DNA of 64,000 nt, from contig CAUYUJ010017637.1 in the NCBI GenBank assembly GCA_963575745.1, positions 105,001-169,000 on the forward strand, in the 5' to 3' direction. This DNA comes from Prorocentrum cordatum (lineage: Eukaryota; Sar; Dinophyceae; Prorocentrales; Prorocentraceae). Position numbers and translations under genes: made by a program. Numbering within the stretch: position 1 is the stretch's first letter; each line of letters starts with the position of its first letter. Shown in pieces: positions 11,206-22,082 of the stretch. Below the pieces are notes generated by a model. That model had not been told where the DNA came from. It did no database searches and saw only the letters and a program-made list of their open reading frames with translations.

Positions 11206-11580
11206 AAGTGCCATGTGGTACCTCCCGTCACGGTTTTGTCTTAAGAAGTCTTGCGACCAAGTTGCGGGTGGGTGGGTGGGATGTTTGCGCGAGCAGTGGA
11301 GGTCTCCTCTTTCTATATTTTCTAATTTTCTTATATTTTTTGTTTTTTTTTTATTTTTTTATTTTTTTTCAACAAAAAACAAAAAACTCTATCCCCCCCC
11401 CCGGACTTATCGCTTCCCCCTGGGATAATATGACTTCATATATATATACATATGTATTCTGCACACTCGTCCATCCTAAATATGAAATCATACCATCCCA
11501 GCCAGGCCGGGTTCCCCCCCTGAGGTTCCCTGGTAAAAAACATTATGCGGTGACCTGTTTTGTTCTAACATAGCACTTGT
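11206..11580 (+). repeat. Array end with G-quadruplex motif and T/A-rich tail
   Basis: After the CGT array comes TTGCGACCAAGTTGC and then GGGTGGGTGGGTGGG (11266-11280), four G-triplets with single-base loops, the most stable intramolecular quadruplex pattern. It is followed by a poly-T-rich and A-rich stretch (11315-11390), a poly-C run, and a TATATATACATATG segment. No gene is seen. Confidence 0.75.
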
Positions 11581-12050
11581 TCACGAATCCCTTGCAAAAA
11601 ACGGGACGAAGTGCACACGCGCGCGTCGTCGCGCGCTCATGCCGAAATCCTTCAAAAACCTCCGGTGCCGGAAGGATTTCGCAATCGAGTCCCAAAACGC
11701 ATACAAAAACACATGGTTTCGCAACACTGATTTGCTAAAAAAGCTTCCGCGCGAGCTCTTGCGAAATCTTAAGAAAACCATAGGTTTTTCAAGATTTTCA
11801 CAAAATGCTACCAAACGGGCTTCGCGCGCGCGCATGTCGAAATCTGCCGAATGCCCTTGCGCGTGTGCCGTCGCGAGAATCCTTTGCAAAAAATGAAACG
11901 AAGTGCAGACGCGCGCGTCGTCGCGCGCGTATGCCGAAAACCTTCAAAACCCATCGGTTTCGCAAGGATTTCAAAATCATGCGTCCAAAAAACCTACAAG
12001 AACCCAAGGTTTCGCAACACGGATGTTCAACAAAAGCGTGCGCGCGCGCT
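11580..12050 (+). repeat. ~300-bp CG-rich satellite, about 1.5 units
   Basis: Two core boxes (about 11605 and 11897, spacing 292) with the same intervening phrases as the other blocks of this satellite. It leads directly into CGT array 2. Confidence 0.85.
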
Positions 12051-12051
12051 C

Positions 12052-12088
12052 TTGCGTCGTCGTCGTCGTCGTCGTCCTCCCTCCTCCC

Positions 12089-12126
<38 letters not shown>

Positions 12127-12730
12127 TTCTGTCTTTCCTCGTCGTCGTTGTCGTCGTCTTGGCGTCGTCGTCGTTTCCGTCGTCGTTGTCGCCGTGGTCG
12201 TCCTTCCTCCCTCGTTGTCTTCGTCGGCGTCTCGTCGTTGTCCCTCCTATTTCGTCGCCGTCGTCGTCGTCGTCGTCGTCGTGGTCTTCACTCCTCCCTC
12301 GTCGTTATCCTCCTCCCTCGTCGTCGTCGTCCGTCGTCGGCGTCTCGTCGTCGTCCTTTCATTTCGTCGCCGTCGTCGTCGTCTTCGTCGTCGTTGTCAT
12401 CGTCGTCGTCTTCCCTCCTCCCTCGTCGTTGTCGTCGTCGGCGTCGCCGTCCTTCCTCCTTCTTCGTCGTTGGCGTCGTCGCCGTCTTCCCTCCTCCATC
12501 GTCGTTGTCGTCGTTGTCGCCGTCGTCGTTTTTTCTCCTCCCTCGTCGTCGTCTCCGTTGGCGACGTCGTCGTCGTCTTCGTCGTCGTCGTCGGCGTCGT
12601 TGTCGTCGTCGTCGGTGTCGTCGTCGCCGTTGTCGCCGTCGAAAACATTGGAGACGTCGTCGGTGTCGTCGCAGTCGCTGTCGGCGGCGCCGTCGTCGTC
12701 AATGTCGCTGTCGTCGTCGGCATCGGTGTC
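12052..12730 (+). repeat. (CGT)n array 2
   Basis: Imperfect CGT triplets followed by the same closing sequence as arrays 1 and 3 (GTGGCCAAGTGCCATGTGGT, then ACCAAGTTGCGGGT). The quadruplex motif here is GGGTGGGAGGGTGGG at 12797-12811. The minus-strand frame at 12359-12745 again starts MALGHDTDADDD. Confidence 0.9.
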
Positions 12731-13090
12731 GTGGCCAAGTGCCATGTGGTACCAACCGTCACGGTCTTGTCTGAAGAGGTCTTGCGACCAAGTTGCGGGT
12801 GGGAGGGTGGGATGTTTGCACGAGCAGTGGAGAGGACAGCTTCAAGACGGTCAAGATTAATTGCACCCGTAGACCCTCCTTTCTCAAAAAATTGAGACTC
12901 TCCCTCATCCCCCCCCCCCGGGATTATCGACTCCCCTTGTTGGTAATGCAAGTTACACATTATTCGGCCCCATAGTCCACCCTAAATATGAATCCGTACC
13001 ATCCCAGCCCAGCCGTTCTTGCCCCCCCCCCCCCCCGCCATCATCTGGAAAAATATGCGCGCACACTCGCTTCTCAAAAAGCATAAGTTG
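12731..13090. other. Spacer between CGT array 2 and satellite
   Basis: Contains the G-quadruplex motif, poly-C runs near 12910 and 13023, and phrases shared with 39360-39560 (ATCCCAGCCCAGCC). Nothing gene-like is seen. Confidence 0.5.
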
Positions 13091-13517
13091 TCAAGAACCC
13101 CTTTGCATACAAAAAACGAAGTGCACACGCGCGCGTCGCGGCGCGCACTTGCCGAACTCATTGGAAAACCCTAGATTTCGCAAGGATGTCAGAATCGAGT
13201 GTCCAAAAAACCTACAAACAAACACAAGGTTTCGCAACACGGGTTTCCCAGAAAACTTGCGCGCGCTATTGCGAATTCTTAAAAAAAAAAAAAAAAAAAC
13301 ACTCAGTTGCTCAACAAGGTCAGAACATACTACCAAACGGGCTTCGCGCGCGCGTGCCGACATCGTTCGAACGCCTTTGCACGCGTGCCGTCGCGAGAGC
13401 CCTTTGCAAAAAAGGGACGAAGTGCACACACGCGCGCGGCGTCGCGCGCGCATGTCGAAATCCTTCCAACAAACTCAGTGTTCGTAACGATATCAAAACC
13501 GAATACCCAAAAACCCA

Positions 13518-13596
<79 letters not shown>

Positions 13597-13830
13597 ACAT
13601 ATGGTTTCGCAACATCGATGTTCAAAAAAACTTGCGCGCGCGCTCTTGCGAATCCTGTGGGAAACCATATTTTCAGTATGTCCATGATATGCTGCCAAAC
13701 GTTTTTTCTGGCGCCGCATGCCGACAGCATTCGCACGCCCTTGCACGAGTGCTGGGGGGGGCACGATCTGTGTCACACCATGCGGGCCACTCTCGTGCGT
13801 CGGCCGCGCGTGCATGTCGAACCCTTTCCA
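13090..13830 (+). repeat. ~300-bp CG-rich satellite with poly-A insert
   Basis: Core boxes near 13115 and 13416, then a third partial unit after a homopolymer of about 76 A (13519-13595). A shorter A-run lies near 13284-13302. The homopolymer lies inside a satellite unit, which is what insertion or slippage within a repeat would give; its length may be unreliable in assembly. Confidence 0.85.
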
Positions 13831-13839
13831 AAACCTCCA

Positions 13840-14250
13840 TCACCGACGCGAGGACGCCGTCATCGTCGTCGGCGTGATCAGCATCGGCGCCCGCACTGGC
13901 TGCGCCTCGTCGGCACGAACATCGTCACCAGCACCGCCACTATCATCATCGTGTCTTCCGTTGTCAACGCTGCCATGAGACCGCGCCCGCCCAAGTCACC
14001 GACTCGCACCGAAGTGCCCGCTGGGATGCTCCCAGCGGTCAGCGCCACCGCGGCCGCGTAGGTGGCGCCATACTAGTTGGCCGCTGCGCGCACGTGCTGG
14101 GGTTGGCGCGGCCGCACAGATGCACCAGCCAACGCCAAGCGTGCATCGCAATCGCCAACGCATGCGTGTTGCAAACCAAGTTGCGGGTGGGTGGGTAGGA
14201 TGCTTGCAGGAGCATGGGAGTTGACAACTCACTGCGAACAAAATTTAACT
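13840..14250 (+). repeat. Dispersed ~430-bp module, copy 1
   Basis: Sequence from GACGCGAGGACGCCGTCATC to the end box ACCAAGTTGCGGGTGGGTGG (14177 onward) and the palindrome GAGTTGACAACTC (14218-14230). Copies 2 and 3 are at 37290-37715 and 40215-40640. Both strands keep open frames through it: a plus frame ends MRPRPPKSPTRTEVPAG..., and a minus frame includes TSVRVGDLGGRGLMAA. Neither is recognisable and neither is favoured. Confidence 0.7.
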
Positions 14251-16860
14251 GTACCACATAGATTGCACCACCTATATTGCACCGCACAGATTGCAACGCA
14301 CATATTGCTAGAAACACAGTGCTTGGGGTCCACGATGGCTGCCAGCATTTGACTTTGGTGTTGGACCCATTTTGGCCAGGCGATTTGCCAGGAGGCCCCA
14401 AGAGGCCCCCAAGAGGCCCCCGAGAGGCTGCCGAGCGACCCAAGAGACCCCAAGAGCCCCCCGTCTCGGAGTGCAATCAGGGAAACCACGCGACGGCGGC
14501 GTGCAGCAGCCGCGCAGCGCACTCGCCGAACAATAGCCCGCACCCCACCTCTAAGCGGAGTGTCCTCAGGTCCCTTCGGGCTCTACGCACTGAGTTTGCC
14601 AGTGCTCTTCAAGGGACCCAGGGCCCAAAGCCACGGACGCTTTCCGGCGCTGCTGAGCGCTCTTGGGAGTTGCTGCGTGGCTTTTGCAGAAGCCTCAGGA
14701 AGCCTCCTCGCCTTTCCAGTCTTAAGAGCATCCAAGCCAGCCCAGGAGGCCCCCAAGATTGCCAAAAGACAGCCTCCAAGCCCCCACGAGGGACACGAGA
14801 GCCACATATGGAAAACATGAATTGGCACTAGGAGCCCTGGACCCCAATATTGCCTCCGAGACTGCCAGGAGGCCCACAAGAGGCCCCAAGAAACTCCATG
14901 AGGCATCTAAGAGGCCTGAGGTCCACAACACAGGCACAGTGGCGGGTTGGGCCGAAGGCCACTAGCTGTGCCATCTACTATTCGGCACAAGCTGTGTAGT
15001 GCAATCTGCGCCGTGCAACATACGGGGTGCAGGGTGTGCGTTGCAACCCACGTGGTACAATCTAGGTGGCGCGGTGCCTGCTGCGTGGTGCAGCTCGGGC
15101 ACCGGGCGTGCATGAGGCGGCCACGCGCGGGCACCGCGCAGAAACCAGGAGAACCGCCAGCCAGCACACGGGGCGGGCACCACGCCAGTCAGCGCACGGG
15201 ATGGGCACGCGCGCCCACCGGCCGGCAGCCCGCCAGGCGAAAGCGCGGGACCACAGGCCGACTGCTCAGCCACAGAAGTAAGAACCTCCAGAGCGGGCAC
15301 TGCTTGGGGAACTGGTGGAGGGGGGAGGAGCGGAGGCAGGAGCCCGAGGGGTACCTTTGCCCATGGCCTCCCGCGCGCTGAAGTGCCCTGGACTTTCGCG
15401 CGGGCCCCTCCAGCCCAGGGGCGCGGCCCTGGCCAGGCACCCCTCGAGCAAAAACGCCTGCTCAGCAGCGGCAGCGGCATCAGCGGCGGCGGCGCACTGC
15501 GGCGGCAGCTGCAGACCCGTCCCCGACGCCGTGACTCCCTGCAAGAGTGGGCCCCCAAAGGCCTGAGGTCCTGAGGAGAAGAGCCACGGCGCGGGACTCC
15601 TGCCCTACATACAGCTTGCGGCATCCGCCGGCTACACGCGGCAGGGTGATCCTGGGCAAGAGTGACCCGTGGTGCGCAGTGCGTGGGGCGATTCGAGCGA
15701 ATCCTCAGGCTACCTTGGGGGGATCGACTGCACCCGTCGCGTGGCGGCGCACGGGCCGAAAAACGAACAGCTCTGCTCCGCTGGCCGCAGGAGCACCGCC
15801 CGGGCCAGGACAGCCCGCTCCGGCCGCAGGGCCCGGAGGGCCGCACTGGGGGCGCCGCCTGCGGATCGCTGCGTGCGGTGCGGCAGCGGCGGCCTGGCCC
15901 CACCCCCCGCGCGCGCCCCTCGAAGGCCGCATACCAGAGGTCACTCCGGCGAGGGGTCGCTCCCACGCGCGGCCGGCTGCCCGGCTCTGGGGGGGCGTCT
16001 GTTCGGGCCCCGGGGCCGCGAACACCAGCCCGCAGTGAGGAGCCGGCTTCGGGGACGGGGTCGAGAACCGTGCCTCTGGGCACGGAGTGGGCGTGACCTC
16101 AGGTCCTGTGCATAGTCCCGTGGGTCGTCACTCCTGCAAAGTCTTGAAGGGGTCCGGACCCCAAATCCTCAAATTTACCAGGGCTTCCCGCGCGTCCCCT
16201 GGGCTTCGGGAAGTATTCCCGCATTAATTTTTCGTGTCCAAGAAGGCCCCGAGACAGGCGAAGAGGGCCCCAAGAAGCTCCCAAGACGGTCCAAGAGAGC
16301 CCCGAGTCGCCGAACGATAGCTCCAAGACGCTCAAGATTGCCCCCAGACGGCCCAAGAGGCCTCCAAGACGCCCAAAACAGGCCTCCAAGAGGCCTCTCG
16401 AGAGGCCAAAATCATTGATTTCCACGAGGTGTTGCATGGATTTCGGAGTTCTCGCCTTTGCAGCTTCCCGACCCTTCCAGGCAGCCCAGGCCCCCAAGAC
16501 CGCCCCAAGACGGCCCACGAGGCCTCCAAGAGGGCCCCAAGATGGCCCCAAAAGGGGCCGAAGAGAGGGAACACGAACCGAAAATCCGAGCCTTCCTCCG
16601 CAAGAGGCACCCAGGAAGTCCCAAGAGGCCCCACGCGGACCCCAAGAAGCCCGCCCCCAAAGGCCCCCGAACTGCCCTCAAGAGGCGTCCAAATTGCCCC
16701 CAACAGGCCCCCGAGAGGCCTCCCACGAGATCCCAACGAACATCCATTAGGCTTCATACCCACGACCCAGGCAGGGTGGCGGAATGGGCCGAGGGCTACT
16801 AGATATTTCCGAAAAGGTTATTTAAACCACTTACCCAGTGGCGTGCCCAACCCTTTTTTC
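14250..16860. other. Duplicated GC-rich block, no supported gene (unit 1)
   Basis: Collinear with 40640-43950. It contains TTGCACCACCTAGATTGCAC-like phrases, CCAAGAGGCCC-type repeats (14385-14470, 14720-14930, 16230-16750), and a very GC-rich stretch (15050-16100) where all frames are open over hundreds of bases. A minus-strand frame at 14962-16083 (373 codons, Arg/Pro/Gly/Ala-rich) is not preserved as one frame in the second unit. I regard it as a composition artefact. Confidence 0.6.
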
Positions 16861-16884
16861 TAAGCATACGACGGATGCCGATGT

Positions 16885-17995
16885 TGTACATATAACCATA
16901 CGTATATACATACACAGATGCCTATACATATATATGTATGGATGTATGTGCGTATGTATGTATGTATGTATGTATGTATGTGTGTATGTATGTATGTATG
17001 TATGTATGCATAAACAAATACATACACCTATACATGTACATATGCAAAGACATAGACCTAATACATAATCATGCATGTGTATATACAGATACGCAAAAGT
17101 ATATAAATCCAAAGACATGTGCATATACAAATACATGTACATATACGAATACACATGCATGCGCATATACATAGACCTATACATATGCATATAAATATAC
17201 ACAGACATAGACATAGACATAAACATACGAATGCACACATATATGTATACACTTACATACATGTGCATCGATGTGCAGGTATACTTGTACTTATACTCAT
17301 GCAACTATACGCATACCTAGACATATGCATATATATACACATATATATGGACATGTGTACCGACACCTTCATATACATACACAGATACATGTACATATAC
17401 AGTTACAGACCTGCACACATATACGTATACATATGCATATGCAAATACATGCGCACATGAGTATGAACATACATATGCGTGTACGTATGCATGCATATAA
17501 TATTATGCATATGGTGACTATAAACAGTTGCATGTACATATACTGAACACACACATGTACATACGCATGCATATATACACACATACGTATACATATACAT
17601 ATACACATGCATGTACACACACATATATATATATATATGTGTGTAGAAAGCTGCATATGCATATGCATATATCCAAGTGTGTGTGCATACGTGCCGATAC
17701 AAGTGCATACAGCTAAACATGTACATACACATATGCATATACATATACATACAAATATACATATACATATACATAAACATATACATATACATACATATGC
17801 ATGTGCACAGTCCTGTGCATACACATATACATAGACACATACACACACGTCTACATATATATAGGTATACATGTATATATGCATGCACGTACACAGACAT
17901 GCATACATACATACATATATACATACACGCATATACCTACCTGTATACAAACATAAGTGCACACATATCTACAATCATACATGCATGCATGCATG

Positions 17996-18027
<32 letters not shown>

Positions 18028-18052
18028 TGCAAATGTATGTACATATATAACA
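16885..18052. repeat. ATACAT/TATG-rich microsatellite, unit 1
   Basis: About 1.17 kb of alternating purine-pyrimidine words: ATACATAT, TATG, ACACATAC, and a (TA)n run near 18004-18028. Counterparts are 43960-44985 and 46966-47110 in the second unit. Cys/Tyr/Val/Met or His/Thr/Ile-rich frames across it are artefacts. Confidence 0.95.
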
Positions 18053-18079
18053 TGCAGAAATAAGCAAAATAGACGGCCT

Positions 18080-19065
18080 CCAAGTGGAGCCTACGAAATT
18101 GGCGACAGTGGCGCACGTCGCAGCCACCCGGGGGAGCCGCGAGGTCTCGATTGGGTCTGTTTGCAACTCCACTCCGCTGGACCTCCCGGGAGCCCACGAA
18201 ACTGGCGACAGTGGCGCAGTTCGCACCCCATGCCCCCCAAGGAGCCGCGAGGTCTCGCCTGATAGTTTTTACAACTCCGCTCCGCTGGGCCCCTCCAGAA
18301 CCCACGAAACTGGCGACAGTGGCGCAATTCGCAGCCCCCCAGGGTGCCGCGAAGTCTCGGCTGGGTCTGTTTACAACTGCACTCCGCCGGGCCCCTCTGG
18401 AACCAACGAAAATGACGACAGTGGCGCAGTTCGAAGCAATCCAGGGTGCCGCGAGGTCTCGGCTGAGTCTGTTTACAACTGCACTCCGCTGGGCATCCAA
18501 GGAGCCCACGAAAAGGGCGACAGTGGCGCACTTCGCAGCCACCCAGGGTGCCGCGAGGTCTCGGCTGAGTCTGTTTACAAGTGCACTCCGCGGGGCCTCC
18601 CAGGAGCCCACGAAAAGGGCGACAGTGGCGCACTTCGCAGCCACCCAGGGTGCCGCGAGGTCTCGGCTGGGTCTGTTTACAACTGCACTCCGCTGGGCAT
18701 CCAAGGAGCCCACGAAAAGGGCGATAGTGGCGCACTTCGCAGCCACCCAGGGTGCCGCGAGGTCTCGGCTGGGTCTGTTTACAAGTGCACTCCGCTGGGC
18801 CTCCCAGGAGCCCACAAAATTGGCGACCTTTGCGCACTTCGCAGCCCCCCAGAGTGCTGCGAGGTCTCGGCTGGGTCTGTCTACAACTCCACTCCGCTGG
18901 GCATCCCAGGAGGACACGAAAAGGGCGACAGTGGCGCACTTCGCAGCCACCCAAGGAGCCGCGAGGTCTCGGCTGAATCTGTTTGCAACTCCACTCCGCT
19001 GGGCCTCCCAGGAGCCCACGGAAGTGGCGACAGTGGCGCACTTCGCAGCCACTCCCAGCAGCACA
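18080..19065 (+). repeat. 102-bp tandem array, nine units (unit 1)
   Basis: Phrases GCCGCGAGGTCTCGGCTG and GTGGCGCACTTCGCAGCCAC recur with GCGAGGTCTC at 18139, 18247, 18349, 18451, 18553, 18655, 18757, 18859 and 18961. Spacing is 102 bases except for one of 108. All spacings are multiples of three, so two plus-strand and two minus-strand frames of 359-392 codons stay open as 34-residue repeats (for example TKRATVAHFAATQGAARSRL on plus, CEVRHCRPFRGLLG on minus). No known family is recognised in any of the four. A GA-rich tract (19095-19235) and a hairpin box (19257-19300) follow. Confidence 0.9.
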
Positions 19066-19256
19066 CGAGAGAGGCAGAGTCACAACAGCGCTACAACGCA
19101 AGCAGGACGAAGGAGAGAAGGGAGGAGGAAGAGAAGGAAGAGGAAACAGGAGGCAGGAAGTAGGAGGCAGGAGGCAAGAGAGGGGAGAGGAAGGAGTAGG
19201 AGGAAGGAGGCAAGAGGGAGGAGAAGGAGAGGGAGACTCGACCACAATGCTCTATC

Positions 19257-19300
19257 CCAAACGAGAACCCAACACAGGAGGGTTGGGAAAAACCAGCCTG
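19257..19300 (+). repeat. Hairpin box closing the 102-bp array
   Basis: AACGAGAACCCAACACAGGA followed by GGGTTGGGAAAAA. CCCAAC and GTTGGG can pair as a 6-bp stem. The same box, slightly changed, closes the 90-bp array at 20236-20275 and appears in the second unit and, inverted, at 35585-35625. Confidence 0.7.
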
Positions 19301-19359
19301 GCGAAGGACCCAACCAGATGCAGCTGTGAGTCACGCAGTTGGGAATATCGTCTTCGGTG

Positions 19360-20275
19360 AAGCTCCCTATGAGGCCACGAAGCGTGTGAGGGGTGCGCTG
19401 GAACGGGTGGCGGGGGCGCGTGTGGGCACCGCCACTGGGGCCATCGGTGGGGTCCCTAACTATGGGGCCACGAAACGTGTGAGGGGCGTGCCGAAATGGC
19501 GGCGGCGCGGACGCATGCGGGCTGCGTGCGCCACCGGGTCCTTCGGTCGAGCTTCCCATGGGGCCACGAAGCATGTGAGGGGCGTGCCAAAATGGGCGGC
19601 GGGGGCGCATGCGGGCTGCGCCACTGGGAGCCTCGGTGGAGCTCCTATGGGAGCCACGAAACGTGATAGAGGTGTACCGGAATGGGCGGCGGGGACGCAT
19701 GGGGGCTGCGCCACTGGGGCCATCGGTGGAGCTCCTACGGGGCCACGGACCGCGTGAGGGGTGTATCGAAATGGGTGGCGGGGACGCATGCGGGCCTGGG
19801 ACCTTCGGCTGAGCTCCTCTGGGGGCACGGAGCGTGTGAGGGCTGTGCCAAAATTGGGTGCGGGAGCGAATGCGGGCTGCGCCACTGGGAGCCTCGGTGG
19901 AGCTCCCTATGGGGCCACGAAGCGCGTGAGGGGTGTGCCGAAACGGGCGTCGGGGACGCTTGTTGACTGCGCCACTGGGACCCTCGGTGGAGCTCCCTAT
20001 GGGGCCACGAAGCGCGTGAGGGGTGTGCCGAAACGGGCGTCGGGGACGCATGCGGGCTGCGCCACGGGGACCCTCGGTTGAGCTCCTGCCGGGGTCACGT
20101 AACGTGTGAGGGGTGCACCGAAACTGAGACACGCGGAGGGCAGAGGCACGGATGGAAGGAGGAAGGAGGGAGGAAGAGAGGAGGAGGAGAAGAGGAGGAA
20201 AGAGGAGGAGGAACGCGGGGGCGCTGTCTCTTCAAAACGAGGGCCCAACACCACAGGAAGGCTGGGAAAAATCCG
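19360..20275 (+). repeat. 90-bp tandem array with purine tract and hairpin box (unit 1)
   Basis: Units carry GGGGACGCATGCGGGCTGCG, CCACTGGGACCCTCGGTGGA, GCTCCCTATGGGGCCACGAA and GCGTGTGAGGGGTGTGCCGA. The GCAT core ends at 19610, 19700, 19789, 19871, 19961 and 20051, so the period is 82-90. A GGA-rich tract (20150-20212) and the box AACGAGGGCCCAACACCACA (20236 on) close it. Multi-frame open reading frames, including 350 codons on the minus strand (19080-20132), follow from the period being a multiple of three. Confidence 0.9.
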
Positions 20276-20279
20276 AGCC

Positions 20280-21150
20280 TGAATACCTACCTCGACTGCC
20301 TAAGTCCGCGACTGAGATTTAGACTCCAAGATCCTGGCGGTATAGTTCAGCTCCTAGCTGCCCCGATACGCAGCACGTAACACGTAGCGTGTTGACACGG
20401 AGCTCGACACGCAGACTGAAACGTAGGTGTGGCGCGAAACACTCGCCAAAACGTGGACCAACACGTTGAGCCAATACGCAACGTATTGCAACGGACGTTT
20501 TGAACACGGCACGTGTTGCGTTTCGAACACGATTAGCCCACGTCGCAAACAAAAAGCTCGCACGGCGTCGAAGGTCTGGGCCAGCGCCGACGGCGCAGGG
20601 CAGAAGGCAGGCCTGCTTCGGTGCTGGCGTCCGTCGTCGCCTGTCGTGCTCATCGCCTGCCATCCTTGGCGTCGTCGTCGGTGCACGTCTCGCCGCCGCC
20701 GCCGCTGTCGCCATCGTCGTCACAGTCGTCGTCATAGTTTCTCCCCCTCCGCGGCACAGGACTCCGTCTGCGCGGATTTACTGAAACGGCGCTGGACCCC
20801 ACCCCTCCCCTGGCACGTGAAGCGCGCCACGGGGTTTGCCCGAGGCGCTGCCAGGGGGGAGCTTGGCACCGACACAAGAGAATCCACGTGGCCCTCCGAA
20901 AGCTTTTAAGAATAATAGCCGTTGTTCTTCCTCTACTGGTGCCGACCCAACAAATCCACGCGGCCATCCGAAAGGTATGTATATTGGTATGTGTTTCCTC
21001 TGCAGGGGCCTCCCAAGAACATCCAAACACTCCGCGGATCAGGGGCAGCCCAGGGGCCAGCTTCCGGCCCCAAACACCGCTTGCCAATGGTCCTCGAGCC
21101 CGGAAGTGGCCCTCAGAGGCCGATGCGTGAATGAGAAACTCTGGGACTGA
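20280..21150. other. CACG-rich conserved block (unit 1)
   Basis: From 20370 to 20530 the sequence is dense in ACACG/CGTGT words, including AACACGTAGCGTGTT and GCAACGTATTGC inverted pairs and GGCACGTGTTGCG. The second unit keeps nearly every base (49430-49570). Downstream are CGTCGTCG and CCGCCGCCGCC runs (20660-20740) and two copies of ATCCACGYGGCC about 72 bases apart (20882, 20954). No gene or known element is recognised. Confidence 0.5.
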
Positions 21151-22082
21151 AAAACCAGAAGTGGTGGCGCGCACAAAGGGGGTAGGAGGAGGGGCGAAGG
21201 CTTCTTAGAAGGCTGCTTCTTGAAGGCGCCGGCCCTACATCCTCTGTAGACAAGACCCGCGTCTTCTAAGAAGCAGGGGTGCTTCTAAGAAGTCGTCCCC
21301 CCTCCCCCATACCCCCCTCGCCGCGTGGCCGATCGTGAACGTTCTCTTATTCGGCGTTTCGACACCGGGCGGAAGTGCGGGGGAGGGGGGGCCTGGCTCC
21401 GGACCTCTGCTTAGTGCGACTGTTTGCAACAGTGAGTCCCGTGGTGGAGACTCCACGTGCTTGAGCCAGACGCCAAACACAGCCAGGATTTACTCCATGG
21501 GGGGGGGGGGGCACGAGGGCCCGCGCCGATCGGCAAAGCAATGGACGAAAAAACGATCACACCGAAGATTCATCCGCCAGATGTCTGGGCCCCCCCCCGC
21601 CTCCCCGGGTCGGGACATAGTCGCAGCGGACGGTTTTTGTTCACGGTTTTCGGGACCCAGGGGCCGTCTCTGTCGGGGATGGACAGACCTCCCTTTAGTA
21701 AAACGTGGTTTAGTGAAAACGACCTGAGGCCCAAGCCTGGCGGGCGCAAGCGTGGAAAATAACGGCCACAGCGCCATCTCGAGAACCGAAAACGGACAAT
21801 TCACTGATCGACGTGTCACTGTTGGGGGTTCTGTCCACCCCCGACTCTGGGCCCCAGGAGATAAAGAAAACGCTTCGGGGTGAAACGCTGGCCCCCAGGG
21901 AGAAAAAGTCCAGGGCTCTGAGGGTCCACGCTGCGAAAAACACGACGGTGGAGCTTGGTGTCCCTCCCCACCCCCCACCCCTCCTCCCAGGTCTATTCCT
22001 CTCCAGCAGGCCTACTCGTGCACCTCCTGCTCCCCTCGGTGCCTTTCCCGTCACGCACGCTGTCATCCTGGTCATCCTGAGA
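21150..22082. other. End block of duplication unit 1, no supported gene
   Basis: Contains three near-palindromes of the form CTTCTAAGAAG (about 21207, 21260, 21280), a G-run (21499-21510), and sequence matching 50200-50877. Open frames are short and Pro/Gly-rich. The junction to the second unit falls at GTCATCCTGGTCATCC|TGAGACC near 22079. Confidence 0.55.

Larger units (their letters stand above)
4498..22082 (+). repeat. Tandem segmental duplication, unit 1
   Basis: The unit starts with GAGATCTGGGCGTTGCATTT just after GAGACCTT, and the same words restart at 22083 after GAGACCCT. Its end (21800-22078, finishing GTCATCCTGGTCATCC) matches 50660-50877. Everything between is collinear with 22083-50877: cold-shock gene, CG-rich satellite and CGT arrays, GC-rich block, ATACAT microsatellite, 102-bp array, 90-bp array, CACG-rich block. 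Aligned stretches look a few percent diverged by eye (about 2% in the coding exons, about 4% in one 250-base flank). Private to this unit are the ~140-bp repeats at 9460-9900 and short stretches at 21150-21220 and about 21680-21840. Confidence 0.9.

Noticed and set aside
14365-14382. CCCATTTTGGCCAGG resembling part of the dinoflagellate spliced leader
   Set aside because: Only the CCATTTTGGC core agrees; the flanking bases of the leader are missing, and ten bases can match by chance. The same holds at 40755.
14962-16083. 373-codon Arg/Pro/Gly/Ala-rich minus-strand frame
   Set aside because: Lies in very GC-rich sequence where stops are rare, and indels break it in the second duplication unit.
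18080-19065. Regular 102-bp spacing as a CRISPR-like array
   Set aside because: The whole unit repeats with no short direct repeats and unique spacers, and the genome is eukaryotic.
19080-20132. 350-codon minus-strand frame over the 90-bp array
   Set aside because: The period near 90 keeps several frames open at once; other registers are equally long and none matches a known family.
20975-21005. GTATGT...CTCTGCAG resembling a tiny intron
   Set aside because: Only 31 bases, in no credible coding context, and the donor reads ATATGT in the second unit.
21207-21292. CTTCTAAGAAG palindromes as heat-shock elements
   Set aside because: Spacing between TTC and GAA is three bases, not two, and no promoter is placed here.
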